This document shows, piece by piece, positions 8,380-17,226 of a stretch of DNA of 64,000 bases. How positions within the stretch are numbered: position 1 is the first letter of the stretch; the number at the start of each line of letters is the position of its first letter. The stretch is from the NCBI RefSeq assembly GCF_003634695.1, contig NZ_RBWV01000014.1, positions 248,001 through 312,000 on the forward strand, written 5' to 3'. The position numbers and the translations under genes were made by a program. This DNA comes from Motilibacter peucedani (GTDB taxonomy: Bacteria; Actinomycetota; Actinomycetes; Motilibacterales; Motilibacteraceae). The notes under the pieces were generated by a model. That model was not told the origin of the DNA, did not search any database, and saw nothing but the letters and a program-made list of their open reading frames with translations.

Positions 8380-9395
8380 ACCTGCGGCACCGCCACGGTC
8401 TCGCCGCTGTCGGCCGAGCGCAGCATCGACTCGGCGACGGCGACCACGGCCAGCCCCTGGCGCATCGTCACGATGTCGGCCGCCCCGGCGTCGCCGGCGC
8501 GCACGGCGTCGGCGAAGGCCCGGTGCTCGGTCACCAGCGGCTCGGGCTTGGCGATGGCGAAGCGCACGACGTCGCCCTCGCTCACGCCGCGGAACTTCGC
8601 GATGGAGTCCCACGCCGTGGGCATGGTCCCGTTGGCGAAGAACGTGAGGTCGGCCGTGAGGGTGTCGGCGACGAACGCGCCCTTCTCGCCGGTCACGATC
8701 GTGACGCGCTCCTTCATCGGCGAGAGCCAGTTGACCAGGTGGTTGGTCACCGTGCCGTCGGCGAGCTGGCCGACCGCCGTGACGAGGTCCTCGTGCTCAC
8801 GGCCGCTCTTGTAGGCGGTGCGCGCCGACACGCTGCGGAACTCGCTGCCGGTCACCCAGGCGGTCAGGTCGATGTCGTGGGTGGCGAGGTCCTTGACCAC
8901 GCCGACGTCGGCGATGCGGTTGGGGAACGGGCCCTGCCGCCGGGTCGCGACCTGGTAGACCGCGCCCAGCTCGCCCTCGCGCAGCCGTGCGCGCAGGCTC
9001 TGCAGGGCCGGGTTGTAGCGCTCGATGTGGCCGACCGCGCCGATCAGGTCGGCGTCCTCGAAGGCGGCCGCGATGCGCTTGGCCGCGTCGATGTCGGAGG
9101 CCAGCGGCTTCTCCACCAGCGTGTGCACCCCGGCGGCGGCGAGCGCCAGCGCCACGGGCTCGTGGAAGCGGGTGGGGACCGCGACGACGCACATGTCGAT
9201 GCCGACCTCGATCAGCGCCTCGACGCTGGCGAGCACCTCCAGCTCGCCCGCGACGCCGTGCGGGTCGCCGCCCGGGTCGGCCACCGCCACGAGCTCGACG
9301 CCCTCGGACGAGCGCAGCACGCGAGCGTGGTGGCGGCCCATCATGCCGAGGCCGATGAGCCCTGCGCGCAGCGTGCCGGTGGCGGGCCTGGCCAT
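8376..9395 (-). CDS. Gfo/Idh/MocA oxidoreductase, WbpB-like UDP-sugar 3-dehydrogenase
   Basis: A 339-residue NAD(P)-dependent sugar oxidoreductase. The N-terminal Rossmann loop is RAGLIGLGMMGRHHARVL, with VEKPLASD near residue 100 carrying the family lysine-proline pair, and VVKDLATHDIDLTAWV with the conserved His/Asp region. In the diacetamido-mannuronic acid pathway WbpB oxidises C3 of UDP-GlcNAcA to the 3-keto sugar used by WbpE. The aminotransferase and acetyltransferase of that route lie directly upstream in one coupled operon, which supports this role. The start ATG at 9395 overlaps the upstream stop by one base (TGATG). Confidence 0.85.
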   Translation of the reverse strand: MARPATGTLRAGLIGLGMMGRHHARVLRSSEGVELVAVADPGGDPHGVAGELEVLASVEALIEVGIDMCVVAVPTRFHEPVALALAAAGVHTLVEKPLASDIDAAKRIAAAFEDADLIGAVGHIERYNPALQSLRARLREGELGAVYQVATRRQGPFPNRIADVGVVKDLATHDIDLTAWVTGSEFRSVSARTAYKSGREHEDLVTAVGQLADGTVTNHLVNWLSPMKERVTIVTGEKGAFVADTLTADLTFFANGTMPTAWDSIAKFRGVSEGDVVRFAIAKPEPLVTEHRAFADAVRAGDAGAADIVTMRQGLAVVAVAESMLRSADSGETVAVPQV

Positions 9396-10471
9396 CAGGC
9401 GCCGGCCTTCGCGCAGGCGTTGACCGCGGTGACGATCGTCTCGAGGTCGGCCTGGGTCAGCGAGGGGTGCACGGGGATCGAGAGCACCTCGCGCGCGGCC
9501 CGCTCGGTCTCGGGCAGGTCGAGGTCGAGCGCGAACGAGGGCAGCCGGTGGTTGGGGATCGGGTAGTAGACCCCGCAGCCGACGCCGTGCTCCTCGCGCA
9601 GCGCGGTGGCGAACCGGTCGCGGTCGCCCTCGACCCGGATCGTGTACTGGTGGTAGACGTGCGTCGCCTGCGGCGCCACGGGCGGGGTGGTCACGCCCTC
9701 GAGGTGGGCGTCGAAGAACGCCGCGTTGGCCTGGCGCTGGGCCGTCCAGCCGGCGAGCTTGGTGAGCTGCACGCGCCCGATGGCCGCGTGGATGTTGGTC
9801 ATGCGGTTGTTGAGGCCGACCAGCTCGTTCTCGTACTGCTTGTCCATGCCCTGGTTGCGCAGCAGCCGGACCCGGCGCTCGACGTCGCCCTCGCACGAGA
9901 CCATGCCGCCCTCGCCGGAGGTCATGTTCTTGGTCGGGTAGAGGCTGAACATCGCGAAGGTGCCGAACGAGCCGACCGGCGCGCCGTCCCACGCGGCCGC
10001 GTGCGCCTGGGCAGCGTCCTCGTAGACCTGCAGCCCGTGCTGCTCTGCGATCGCGCCCAGCCGGGTCATGTCGGCGGGGTGGCCGTAGAGGTGCACCGGC
10101 ATGACGCCCTTGGTGCGCGGGGTGACGGCGGCCTCGACGGCGGCGGGGTCGAGGCAGAAGTGCTGCGGCTCGATGTCGGCGAAGACGGGCGTCGCGCCGG
10201 TGAGCGCCACGCTGTTGGCGGTCGCCGCGAAGGTGAACGACGGGACGATCACCTCGTCGCCGGGGCCGACCCCCGCGGCGAGCAGCCCGAGGTGCTGGCC
10301 GCTGGTGCCGCTGTTGACCGCGACGCAGTGCCGGCCGCCGACCACCTGCTCGCCGAACTCCTGCTCGAACGCGGCCACCTCGGTGCCCTGCGCGAGCGCT
10401 CCCGACGCCAGCACGCGGTCGACGGCGGCGCGCTCCTCGTCGCCGATGATCGGCCTCGCTGCGGGGATCAT
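9395..10471 (-). CDS. DegT/DnrJ/EryC1 PLP aminotransferase, WbpE-like
   Basis: A 358-residue sugar aminotransferase. Visible are VNSGTSGQHLGLLAAGVGPGD (PLP phosphate region), VYEDAAQAHAA with the aspartate that pairs with the pyridine nitrogen, and SLYPTKNMTSGEGGM containing the Schiff-base lysine. WbpE-type enzymes add an amino group to C3 of the keto sugar made by WbpB, using glutamate. The ATG at 10471 overlaps the acetyltransferase stop (ATGA), so the two products are made together. Gene order acetyltransferase-aminotransferase-oxidoreductase matches the chemistry in reverse. Confidence 0.9.
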   Translation of the reverse strand: MIPAARPIIGDEERAAVDRVLASGALAQGTEVAAFEQEFGEQVVGGRHCVAVNSGTSGQHLGLLAAGVGPGDEVIVPSFTFAATANSVALTGATPVFADIEPQHFCLDPAAVEAAVTPRTKGVMPVHLYGHPADMTRLGAIAEQHGLQVYEDAAQAHAAAWDGAPVGSFGTFAMFSLYPTKNMTSGEGGMVSCEGDVERRVRLLRNQGMDKQYENELVGLNNRMTNIHAAIGRVQLTKLAGWTAQRQANAAFFDAHLEGVTTPPVAPQATHVYHQYTIRVEGDRDRFATALREEHGVGCGVYYPIPNHRLPSFALDLDLPETERAAREVLSIPVHPSLTQADLETIVTAVNACAKAGA

Positions 10472-11085
10472 GCGTGCTCCTCGTCCTTCTCCTCGACGAG
10501 CCGGTCGTCCAGCTCGACGTAAGTCTCCCCCGTCACCGGGTCGCGCCAGCGGTCGTCCACAGCCCGCTCGAGCGGCTCGCCGGACTTCCCCACCCACTTG
10601 ACGCGCCGGGCGGGCACTCCGGCGACGAGCGCGAAGTCGGGGACGTCGCGCGTCACCACCGCACCGGCCGCCACCATCGCCCAGCGACCGACGGTCACGG
10701 GCGCCACGCACACGGCCCGCGCGCCGACCGACGCACCCTCGCGCACGGTGACGCCGACCGGGTGCCAGTCGTCGGCGCGCTTGAGCGCCCCCGACGGGTC
10801 GACCGAGCGCGGGAAGTGGTCGTTGGTGAACACCACGCCCGGCCCGACGAACACGCCGTCCTCGAGGACGGCGGGCTCGTAGACGAGCGCGAGGTTCTGC
10901 AGCTTGCAGCGGTCGCCGATGCGTACGCCGCTGCCGACGTAGGCGCCGCGCCCGATGATGCAGTCGCGGCCGACGACCGCGTCCTCGCGCACCTGCGCGA
11001 GGTGCCACACCGAGGTGCCGGCGCCGATCGAGGCGCGGTCGTCGACATCAGCGCTGGGCTGGATGCGTACGTCGTCGTGCGGCAT
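10468..11085 (-). CDS. Left-handed beta-helix acetyltransferase, WbpD-like
   Basis: A 205-residue hexapeptide-repeat acyltransferase. Repeats such as ASIGAGTSVWHLAQVRE, CIIGRGAYVGSGVRIGD and GVFVGPGVVFTNDHFPRS are characteristic of WbpD/WlbB enzymes, including the FTNDHFPR segment near the acceptor site. WbpD acetylates the 3-amino group to give UDP-GlcNAc(3NAc)A. A GGGGAG ribosome site lies about 10 nt before the ATG at 11085. It is the first gene of a minus-strand operon running to 5734. A C-terminal tail of about 35 acidic and polar residues follows the helix. Confidence 0.88.
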   Translation of the reverse strand: MPHDDVRIQPSADVDDRASIGAGTSVWHLAQVREDAVVGRDCIIGRGAYVGSGVRIGDRCKLQNLALVYEPAVLEDGVFVGPGVVFTNDHFPRSVDPSGALKRADDWHPVGVTVREGASVGARAVCVAPVTVGRWAMVAAGAVVTRDVPDFALVAGVPARRVKWVGKSGEPLERAVDDRWRDPVTGETYVELDDRLVEEKDEEHA

Positions 11086-11101
11086 GCGCGAGCGGCTCCC
11101 C

Positions 11102-11107
11102 TAGGGT
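11102..11107 (+). promoter_or_regulatory. -10 box TAGGGT with a short leader
   Basis: TAGGGT lies 46 nt before the ATG at 11154, and the leader contains AGGAGG at 11144-11149, four bases before that ATG. This predicts a normal leadered transcript. The same CTAGGGTGTG string occurs before accA at 46184, also with a leader of about 50 nt. Confidence 0.45.
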
Positions 11108-11153
11108 GTGGCGCCGGAGGTTCTGGCGGTCAGCGAGGCTAACAGGAGGGTGC

Positions 11154-12506
11154 ATGGGGTTCGGGGCGCGCGCGCCGCACGTGCTGTACGTGGCGTGGGG
11201 CTACCCGCCGTGCAGGAGCGGCGGCACCTACCGCGCCCTGGCGACGGCCAACGCCTTCGCGCGCGACGGCTGGGACGTCACGGTCCTCACCTGCGAGCGC
11301 GAGGTCTTCGAGCGCTACACCGGCGTCGACACCTCCCTCGAGCCCCTGGTCGACCCGCGCATCCGGGTCGAGCGGGTGCCCTTCGAGTGGCCGGCCCTCG
11401 AGCCCGACCTGCGCTCGTGGTCGCTGCTGCGCGCGGTCTCGCCGCCGGCGTGGGCGAAGCTGCGGCGCTCGCTCGACCAGCGCAGCTTCCCGGAGCCGGC
11501 CTACGGCCCGTGGCGCCCCGTGCTCGAGGCCGCGGCCGAGCGGATCCACGCCGAGCACCCCGTCGACCTGTGCGTGGCCACGGCCAACCCCCACGTCGAC
11601 TACACCGCTCCCCTGCGCCTGCACGAGCGCCACGGCGTGCCGTTCGTCGCCGACTACCGCGACGCCTGGTCGTTCGACGTCTTCACCGGTGCGGTGCTCC
11701 ACACGCCGGACTCCCGCCAGGGCCGCTGGGAGGCGCGCGTGCTCGAGGGCGCCGCCGAGGTGTGGTTCGTCAACGAGCCGATCCGCGCACGGCAGGCCGC
11801 CGAGCACCCGGCGCTGGCCGACAAGCTGCACGTCGTCGCCAACGGCTACGACCTCGAGCTGGCCGCCGAGGGCGTCGCCCGTCGACCCTCCCCCGACGAC
11901 GGGCTCGTGTTCGGCTACATCGGCACGATCTCGCGCCAGGTGCCGGTCACCGAGCTGGTCGAGGGCTGGCAGGTGGGCCGCGAGCGCTCGGAGCTGCTGG
12001 CCCGCTCGACCGTCGCGCTGCACGGCTACATCGGCCACAACGCGCCGCTGCCCGCGGTCGAGGCGGCGGTCGCGGCCGGTGCGTCGGTCGGCGTCGACTA
12101 CCGCGGCCCGGTGCCGAAGGCGCAGGTCGAGTCGGTCTACGAGGGCTTCGACGCGCTGCTGCTGGTGCTCGGCACGGGCACCTACGTCACCTCCGGCAAG
12201 GTCTACGAGTACCTCGCCACCGGCCTCCCGATCGTCTCGGTGCACGACCCGGCCAACGCGGCCAGCGAGGTCGTACGCGGCTACCCCCTCTGGTTCCCCG
12301 CCGCCTCGCTCGCACCGGACGACGTGGCCGCGGCGCTCGCCGCGGCGGCCGAGGCGGCTGTGGGCGCGAGCGAGGAGACCCGTGCGGCGTGCGTCGCCTA
12401 CGCGCGGCAGTTCCGGCGCGAGGCGCAGCTGGCGCCGCGGGTGAGCGCGCTGCGCGAGCTCGTGACGCAGGGCGCCGCCCCCGCCGACGGCGCGGTGTCC
12501 GCGTGA
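11154..12506 (+). CDS. Glycosyltransferase, GT-B fold
   Basis: A 450-residue glycosyltransferase. The start begins HVLYVAWGYPPCRSGGTYRA, the glycine-rich acceptor-domain loop of GT4 enzymes, and the donor domain has LVFGYIGTISRQVPVTEL and YVTSGKVYEYLATGLPIVS. An earlier in-frame GTG at 11106 is rejected because AGGAGG lies four bases before the ATG at 11154. The TGA overlaps the GTG of the next gene (GTGA). It faces away from the WbpD-like operon. The sugar donor is not known, but it likely adds a residue to the surface polymer. Confidence 0.82.
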   Translation: MGFGARAPHVLYVAWGYPPCRSGGTYRALATANAFARDGWDVTVLTCEREVFERYTGVDTSLEPLVDPRIRVERVPFEWPALEPDLRSWSLLRAVSPPAWAKLRRSLDQRSFPEPAYGPWRPVLEAAAERIHAEHPVDLCVATANPHVDYTAPLRLHERHGVPFVADYRDAWSFDVFTGAVLHTPDSRQGRWEARVLEGAAEVWFVNEPIRARQAAEHPALADKLHVVANGYDLELAAEGVARRPSPDDGLVFGYIGTISRQVPVTELVEGWQVGRERSELLARSTVALHGYIGHNAPLPAVEAAVAAGASVGVDYRGPVPKAQVESVYEGFDALLLVLGTGTYVTSGKVYEYLATGLPIVSVHDPANAASEVVRGYPLWFPAASLAPDDVAAALAAAAEAAVGASEETRAACVAYARQFRREAQLAPRVSALRELVTQGAAPADGAVSA

Positions 12507-13003
12507 GCCGCGAGCTGCGCGCGCTGCTGGTGCTCGGCGGCCCCCGCCTGGTGCGCGGCCCGCTGCTCGAGGCGGTCGAGCGCCTCGGCAACGCCGGCTG
12601 GCGCGTCGACGTCGTCTGCTGGCGGGGCCTCGACGACGAGCTGCGCGAGACGGTCGCCCTCACCGGCGGCGAGGTCGTGCTGCCGGGCGCCCTCGCCCCG
12701 GCGGCGGCGCCGGGACGCACCCGCCTGCCGCAGGGGCGCATGGTGCGCGGGCTGCAGCGGCGCTGGGACCGGCTGGCCCGCGCGGCGGCGGCACGCGTAC
12801 CCCCGTCGCTGGGCTACGCCCGCCTGGTGCGCGGCGACCTCGACGCCCGGCGCCTGTGCGACGCGTGCGACGTCGCGGTCGCTGTCGACCGCGACGCCGC
12901 TCTCGCCGTCTGGCTGCTGGCCCGGCGCCGCCCGGACCTCACCGCGCTCTCGGGCGTCGCGGCGCTGCCCAGGCTGCTCTCGAGCTCCCTCAGAACGCGC
13001 TGA
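12503..13003 (+). CDS. Hypothetical 166-residue protein, coupled to the preceding glycosyltransferase
   Basis: I do not recognise a family. It begins RELRALLVLGGPRLVRGP, followed by an alternating strand/helix pattern (WRVDVVCWRGLDDEL) similar to the N-terminal Rossmann lobe of GT-B glycosyltransferases, but it stops after about 165 residues with no donor domain. The GTG start overlaps the upstream TGA (GTGA) and codon use matches its neighbours, so it is probably real. It could be a glycosyltransferase remnant or a small partner subunit. Its last 14 nt overlap the convergent protease gene. Confidence 0.55.
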   Translation: MSRELRALLVLGGPRLVRGPLLEAVERLGNAGWRVDVVCWRGLDDELRETVALTGGEVVLPGALAPAAAPGRTRLPQGRMVRGLQRRWDRLARAAAARVPPSLGYARLVRGDLDARRLCDACDVAVAVDRDAALAVWLLARRRPDLTALSGVAALPRLLSSSLRTR

Positions 13004-14225
13004 GCCCGTTGGGCGTGCCGAGCCCGGTGGGCCCGTCCCAGCCCGCACCCGCGTGGCACCACACCGGGGTCGGGCAGCTGCCGTTGCTGCCCGTGGTCAC
13101 GTCGAAGAGCCCGCCTGCGTGCGCCCACGTCCACGACGCGGGGTAGCCAGACAGGTTGCCCGCCTGGGCGTAGACCGAGGCGACGATCGGCGACGACGCG
13201 CTCGTGCCGCCGAACACCAGCCAGCCCTTGTAGCCCTGGTAGCTCGTCGAGTCGTAGACCGCGACCCCCGTGCTGGGGTCGGCCACCGCGGCGACGTCGG
13301 CCGTCGCCTTGCCCGAGCACTGCGTCGCGGCGGTCTGCCACGCCGGCTTGGCGTTCAGCGTGGAGCAGCCGGAGCCGGCGCCCGTCCAGGCGCTCTCGGT
13401 CCACCCGCGCGAGGTCCCCGACGCGCGGCTCAGGGCGGTGCCTCCCACAGCGACCACCGAGCGGTAGGACGCGGGCGAGGAGATGGCGTAGCCGTTGTCG
13501 CCGGTCGACGCGGTGATGGCGATTCCCGGGTGGTCGTAGGCGCTGCTCGACGCGCTGTCGCTGCCGCCGTAGGAGTTGCTGATGGCGGTGGCACCCTTGG
13601 CAGCCGCGGTGTTGACCGCCGCCGCCAGGTTCGTGAACGACGCCGACGAGGCCTCCACCAGCAGGATCCGGCAGTTCGGGCAGGTGGCGCTCACCATGTC
13701 GAGGTCGAGCGAGATCTCCTGCGCCCACCCTCCGTTGCTGCGCGGGTAGGACGTCCCGCCGCGCTGGTCGAGCTTGCGGAAGCAGCCGTTCGCCGTCGTG
13801 CACGCGGGCAGCCCGTAGGTCGAGCGGTAGGTCGCGAGGTCGCTCTCCGCCGTCGGGTCGTCGTAGGCGTCGACGATGGCGACGACCGGTCCGCTCGGCG
13901 TCGCTGCCGTGGTGGCCGGCAGGCGGTAGGCGGACTGGATGTCGGCCGGGCCGTAGCCCGACGGCCGGGTCGCCGTCGCACCGTCCGGCGCACGGGACGC
14001 CGGCGCGCTGCCGTTGACGTCGTCGCGCAGGAGGGCGTGGCAGGCGGCGGACCCGGGTGCCGGGCTGCTGCAGACCTTGTGGGACCGGTGCGCGAGGCCG
14101 ACCGGCGAGGGTGCGGCGGACGCGGGCGGTGCCACGACGGCGCCGACCAGGGCGGCCGCGGCGGCGGCCGGCGCGAGGCGGCGCAGCAGAGCGGTCAGAG
14201 GACGAGCCGAGGAGCGTCGAGCCAC
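12990..14225 (-). CDS. Secreted S53-family (sedolisin-like) serine-carboxyl peptidase
   Basis: A 411-residue exported protease. A signal peptide spans residues 1 to about 38 (ARR start, long alanine core, PPASAA). YGPADIQSAYRLP at 91-103 is the typical start of the mature sedolisin domain, with little or no long propeptide before it. The catalytic Glu-Asp pair is WAQEISLDLD (Glu170, Asp174), the oxyanion aspartate lies in ASTGDNG, and the serine in FGGTSASSP. Sedolisins usually act at acidic pH outside the cell. The start is supported by GGAGG five bases before the GTG. The role inside a polysaccharide locus is unclear; it may process surface proteins. Confidence 0.88.
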   Translation of the reverse strand: MARRSSARPLTALLRRLAPAAAAAALVGAVVAPPASAAPSPVGLAHRSHKVCSSPAPGSAACHALLRDDVNGSAPASRAPDGATATRPSGYGPADIQSAYRLPATTAATPSGPVVAIVDAYDDPTAESDLATYRSTYGLPACTTANGCFRKLDQRGGTSYPRSNGGWAQEISLDLDMVSATCPNCRILLVEASSASFTNLAAAVNTAAAKGATAISNSYGGSDSASSSAYDHPGIAITASTGDNGYAISSPASYRSVVAVGGTALSRASGTSRGWTESAWTGAGSGCSTLNAKPAWQTAATQCSGKATADVAAVADPSTGVAVYDSTSYQGYKGWLVFGGTSASSPIVASVYAQAGNLSGYPASWTWAHAGGLFDVTTGSNGSCPTPVWCHAGAGWDGPTGLGTPNGLSAF

Positions 14226-14328
14226 AGGGACCTCCGGGAGGTGCTCCGGCCCAGGAGCGGGCGGGGCGGCTGGTGTCGCGCAGTGCGACGACGAGGACCC
14301 ACAGAGTGACACAGCATCGTGCGCTACG

Positions 14329-16105
14329 TCACCTTTGTCCGGTTCCGCCCCCCAGCCAGCCCCGGAGCACCTGCGCGGCGAGGCGGCCGTCGTGCAACGT
14401 ACGCGCGAACGCCGGCCCGCGCGCCGCCACCGACCGCGCGGCGGCGCGGTCGGCGAGCACTCCTCGAAGGACCCGCTCCACGGTGCCGGGCGTCGTCTCG
14501 AGGACCGGCACCTCGAGCGGGATGCGGCGGCGCACGCGGTCGTGGACGTGGCCCAGGACCACGCGGCCGGCGGCCATCGCCTGGATCGACAGCGTCGCGT
14601 AGTTGCCGATGACCACGTGGTCGATGAGCACGTCGGCCTCGCGCAGCGCGCCGGCCACCTCGGCGGGGGGGCAGGGAGCCGTAGCGGCGGTACTCGAGCA
14701 GGCCCTCTGCCTCGAGCGCCGCCAGGACCGGCTCGATGGCGTCGGTGCCCTTGTAGCGCGGGTTGGTCGGCGCGTGCACGACGACCGGGACCTCGCGCTC
14801 GAGGACCGGCGGCGCGGGCGCGAAGTCGGACTCGTCGACGACGATCGGCAGCCAGACGCCGAACGGCACCGAGTCGAGCAGGTCGGGCGTCGCGACGAAG
14901 ACCGGGCCGCCGATGCCGGGCAGCAGCCGCACGTTGCGGTCCGAGGTCTCCTGCAGGGCAGCGTTGTCCGGCCACTGCGGGCCGAAGGGGGCGTGCTCGT
15001 AGAGCGCGGCGGCCGCACGCGGCGAGCGGACCTCGGAGCCGTGGCACAGCACGGCGAGCGAGACGCCGGCGCGCCGGAAGGCGGCGAGGTCGCCGGAGAC
15101 GACCGAGCCGTTGAGCAGGCCGAGCAGCGGGCGCAGCGACTCCGAGAGCGCGTGGGTCCACGAGAGGGCGCGCGGCAGGTGGGCCACCTGCCACTCCAGC
15201 GAGTCCCACTCCTCGGCGGTGGGCGTCACGTCGGCCGGGAAGTCGAAGCCCGGCCGCTGCACGGCCACCACGTCGACGGCGGCGTCGAGGCGGTCGCGCA
15301 CCGCGCTGCCCCACGCCCAGCCCTGGCCGGCGAAGTTGGCCGGCCCGATGCCGAGGCGGACGCCGGGCAGCGGCTCGCCCGGCTCGGGGTCGGGCGCGGG
15401 CAGGGCGTCGGGTGCTGCGGAGATCCCGACCGAGCGCAGCGACGGACCCCAGACCGCCGCCTGGGCCCCGGCGGGGACCACCGCGGCCGCGCGCTGGCGC
15501 CACCGGCGCTCGGCCACCTCGACCGCCTCGCCACGGACGCCGGTGCGCGCCGGGCCGGGCACGTAGAGGGTGGGCAGCCCGAGCGAGGCGGCGAGCACGA
15601 GGGCCTCCGCGCCGCAGGCCACCACGACGGCCGGGTCGAGGCGGGCGACCTCGACGTCGAGCGCCTCGGCGTAGGCGGTGAGCAGGTCGAGCTCGGCCAC
15701 GAGCTCGGCGTACGGCAGCGGCTGCTCGCGCACGCGCTCCCGCACGCGGCGCAGCGCCTTGCCCTCGGCGACCGCCTGGACGCGGCGCGGGCTGCGCCGC
15801 GACGCACCGCTCGCCTCGAGCGCGCGGCGCTGCTCGTCGAGCGCGAACAGCCGGTCGGCGAGCGCCTTGAGCTGGGTGGCCTGGGGGTGGGGCGGCGCGG
15901 CGGGGGGCGGCAGGCGTACCCACTGCTCGCCCTGCGAGGTCGTGCCGGTGGCGCGCGACCCCACCCCCGTCACGAAGACCGAGGCGGTGCGCCAGCCGGC
16001 GGCGCGCGCCAGCGAGCGGGCCAGGGCGGCGTCGTCGTCGTAGCCCAGCCGGGCGTCCCAGACGGTCACGAGCAGCGGGGTGACGAGCTGCGGCGCGTCG
16101 CTCAC
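14329..16105 (-). pseudogene. Glycosyltransferase, frameshifted as read at a C7 run
   Basis: Read from the GTG at 16105, the frame matches a GT-B glycosyltransferase until about residue 480, where a C7 run (plus-strand G7 at 14665-14671) shifts it. With one C removed the protein continues as AEVAGALREADVLIDHVV and GNYATLSIQAMAAGRVVLGH, the expected nucleotide-sugar site, and stops at 14329 after 591 residues. In the unshifted frame the tail is an arginine/proline-rich run with no family likeness. The N-terminal 270 residues resemble a second glycosyltransferase-like lobe. The start overlaps the upstream stop (GTGA). This is a sequencing error, a real mutation or a slippage site. Confidence 0.75.
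14665..14671. repeat. Homopolymer of seven G (C7 on the coding strand) at a frameshift
   Basis: Deleting one base from this run restores the glycosyltransferase frame through to a natural stop at 14329. It is the second of the two seven-base G/C runs in the locus, and both have the same one-base effect. Confidence 0.8.
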
Positions 16106-17226
16106 GTGGCGTCCTTCCGAGCCAGCCGCGCGACGGCGGCGGCGAGATCGTCGTAGGCGGAGGGACCGTACAGGTTGGCGGCCGCCCACTCGCGGGCCGA
16201 CGCGCGGGAGCGCTCGAGCGAGCCGGGGTCCTCGGCCCAGCCGCGCAGCGCAGCGGCGAGCCCGGCCGAGTCGGCGACCACGACCCCGGCGCCGGACTCC
16301 CCGGCCAGCTCCACCATCCGGGGCAGCGGCGTGACGGCGAACGCGAGCCCGGCACCGAGGAACTCGTAGAGCTTGGTCGGCACCGCGTCGCGGAACGCCG
16401 GGGTGTCGTCGAGCACGGCGAGCCCCGCCCACGCGCCGGCCGCGAGCGCCCAGGCCGCGCGCGGCGGCAGGCGGCCGTGCAGGCGGACACGGTCGGCAGC
16501 CGGCGAGTCGGCCAGCCAGGCGTCGAGGGCCGCGGCGTCGGCCGGCGCGACGGGGCCGACCAGGTCGAGCGTCCAGCCGGGCGCGTCGGCGAGCGCGTCG
16601 AGCATCGTGAACAGCCCGCGCGAGCGGCGCAGGTCGCCCACGGACACAGCGCGCGGGGCGGGCTCGGGCGGGCCCGGCTCGGGCAGGTAGCCGCCGTCGG
16701 GCAGGTTGCGCACGACCCGCCGGTCGCGCGCCGCCGCCGGGGGCACGTGCTCGTCGGCGACCACCGTCACGTCGGCCCGCCCGGCGACGGCGTTGGCCGC
16801 CGACACCACCGCGCGCGCGACGAGCCCGACGGCGCCGCGGGCCCAGCTGCGGTCGCGGAGCAGCCGCGCGTAGTCCTCGTGGACGTCCGCGACGAGCGGG
16901 CGGCGGCGCAGCAGCGAGCAGGCGTACGCGGCGGGCAGGGTGTCGGGGTCGACGACCATCAGCACCCGGCCGCGGGAGCGCCACGGCAGCAGCAGCGCGT
17001 CGAGCCCGCGCCGGGCCAGCGAGCCGCGCGGGTGGGTGGTGACGCGGGCCGCGCCGGCGGGTGCGCCCGCCGGGTCGCCGAGGCCGAGCACCTCGACGGA
17101 GAGCCCGGCCCGCACGAACGCGGCGACGTGGCGGTGCAGGCGCGCGTCGGCCACGTCGTGGCCGGAGGTGACGAGGGAGACGTCGGGACGGCTTCCAGGT
17201 CGTCGGCTTCCAGGTCGTCGGCTCAC
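16102..17226 (-). CDS. Glycosyltransferase, GT4-like
   Basis: A 374-residue glycosyltransferase: DVSLVTSGHDVADARLHRH at the start, VADVHEDYARLL, DVTVVADEHVPP, a donor-domain strand VSVGDLRRSRGLFTMLDAL, and AVPTKLYEFLGAGLAFAV, which holds the conserved glutamate loop. The GTG at 17226 overlaps the TGA of the ABC ATPase upstream (GTGA). The first 12 residues are a five-residue repeat (SRRPG twice), encoded by the tandem repeat at 17190-17219. Downstream it is coupled to the frameshifted transferase. It probably acts on the polymer carried by the adjacent exporter. Confidence 0.82.
   Translation of the reverse strand: MSRRPGSRRPGSRPDVSLVTSGHDVADARLHRHVAAFVRAGLSVEVLGLGDPAGAPAGAARVTTHPRGSLARRGLDALLLPWRSRGRVLMVVDPDTLPAAYACSLLRRRPLVADVHEDYARLLRDRSWARGAVGLVARAVVSAANAVAGRADVTVVADEHVPPAAARDRRVVRNLPDGGYLPEPGPPEPAPRAVSVGDLRRSRGLFTMLDALADAPGWTLDLVGPVAPADAAALDAWLADSPAADRVRLHGRLPPRAAWALAAGAWAGLAVLDDTPAFRDAVPTKLYEFLGAGLAFAVTPLPRMVELAGESGAGVVVADSAGLAAALRGWAEDPGSLERSRASAREWAAANLYGPSAYDDLAAAVARLARKDAT
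17190..17219. repeat. Two perfect 15-bp tandem repeats at a glycosyltransferase N-terminus
   Basis: The unit GGCTTCCAGGTCGTC occurs twice without a break, and a third copy with three changes follows at 17220-17234, reaching into the end of the ABC ATPase gene. The unit keeps frame and encodes S-R-R-P-G. A related 15-bp period lies at the possible start of the glycosyltransferase near 7371. Confidence 0.75.
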
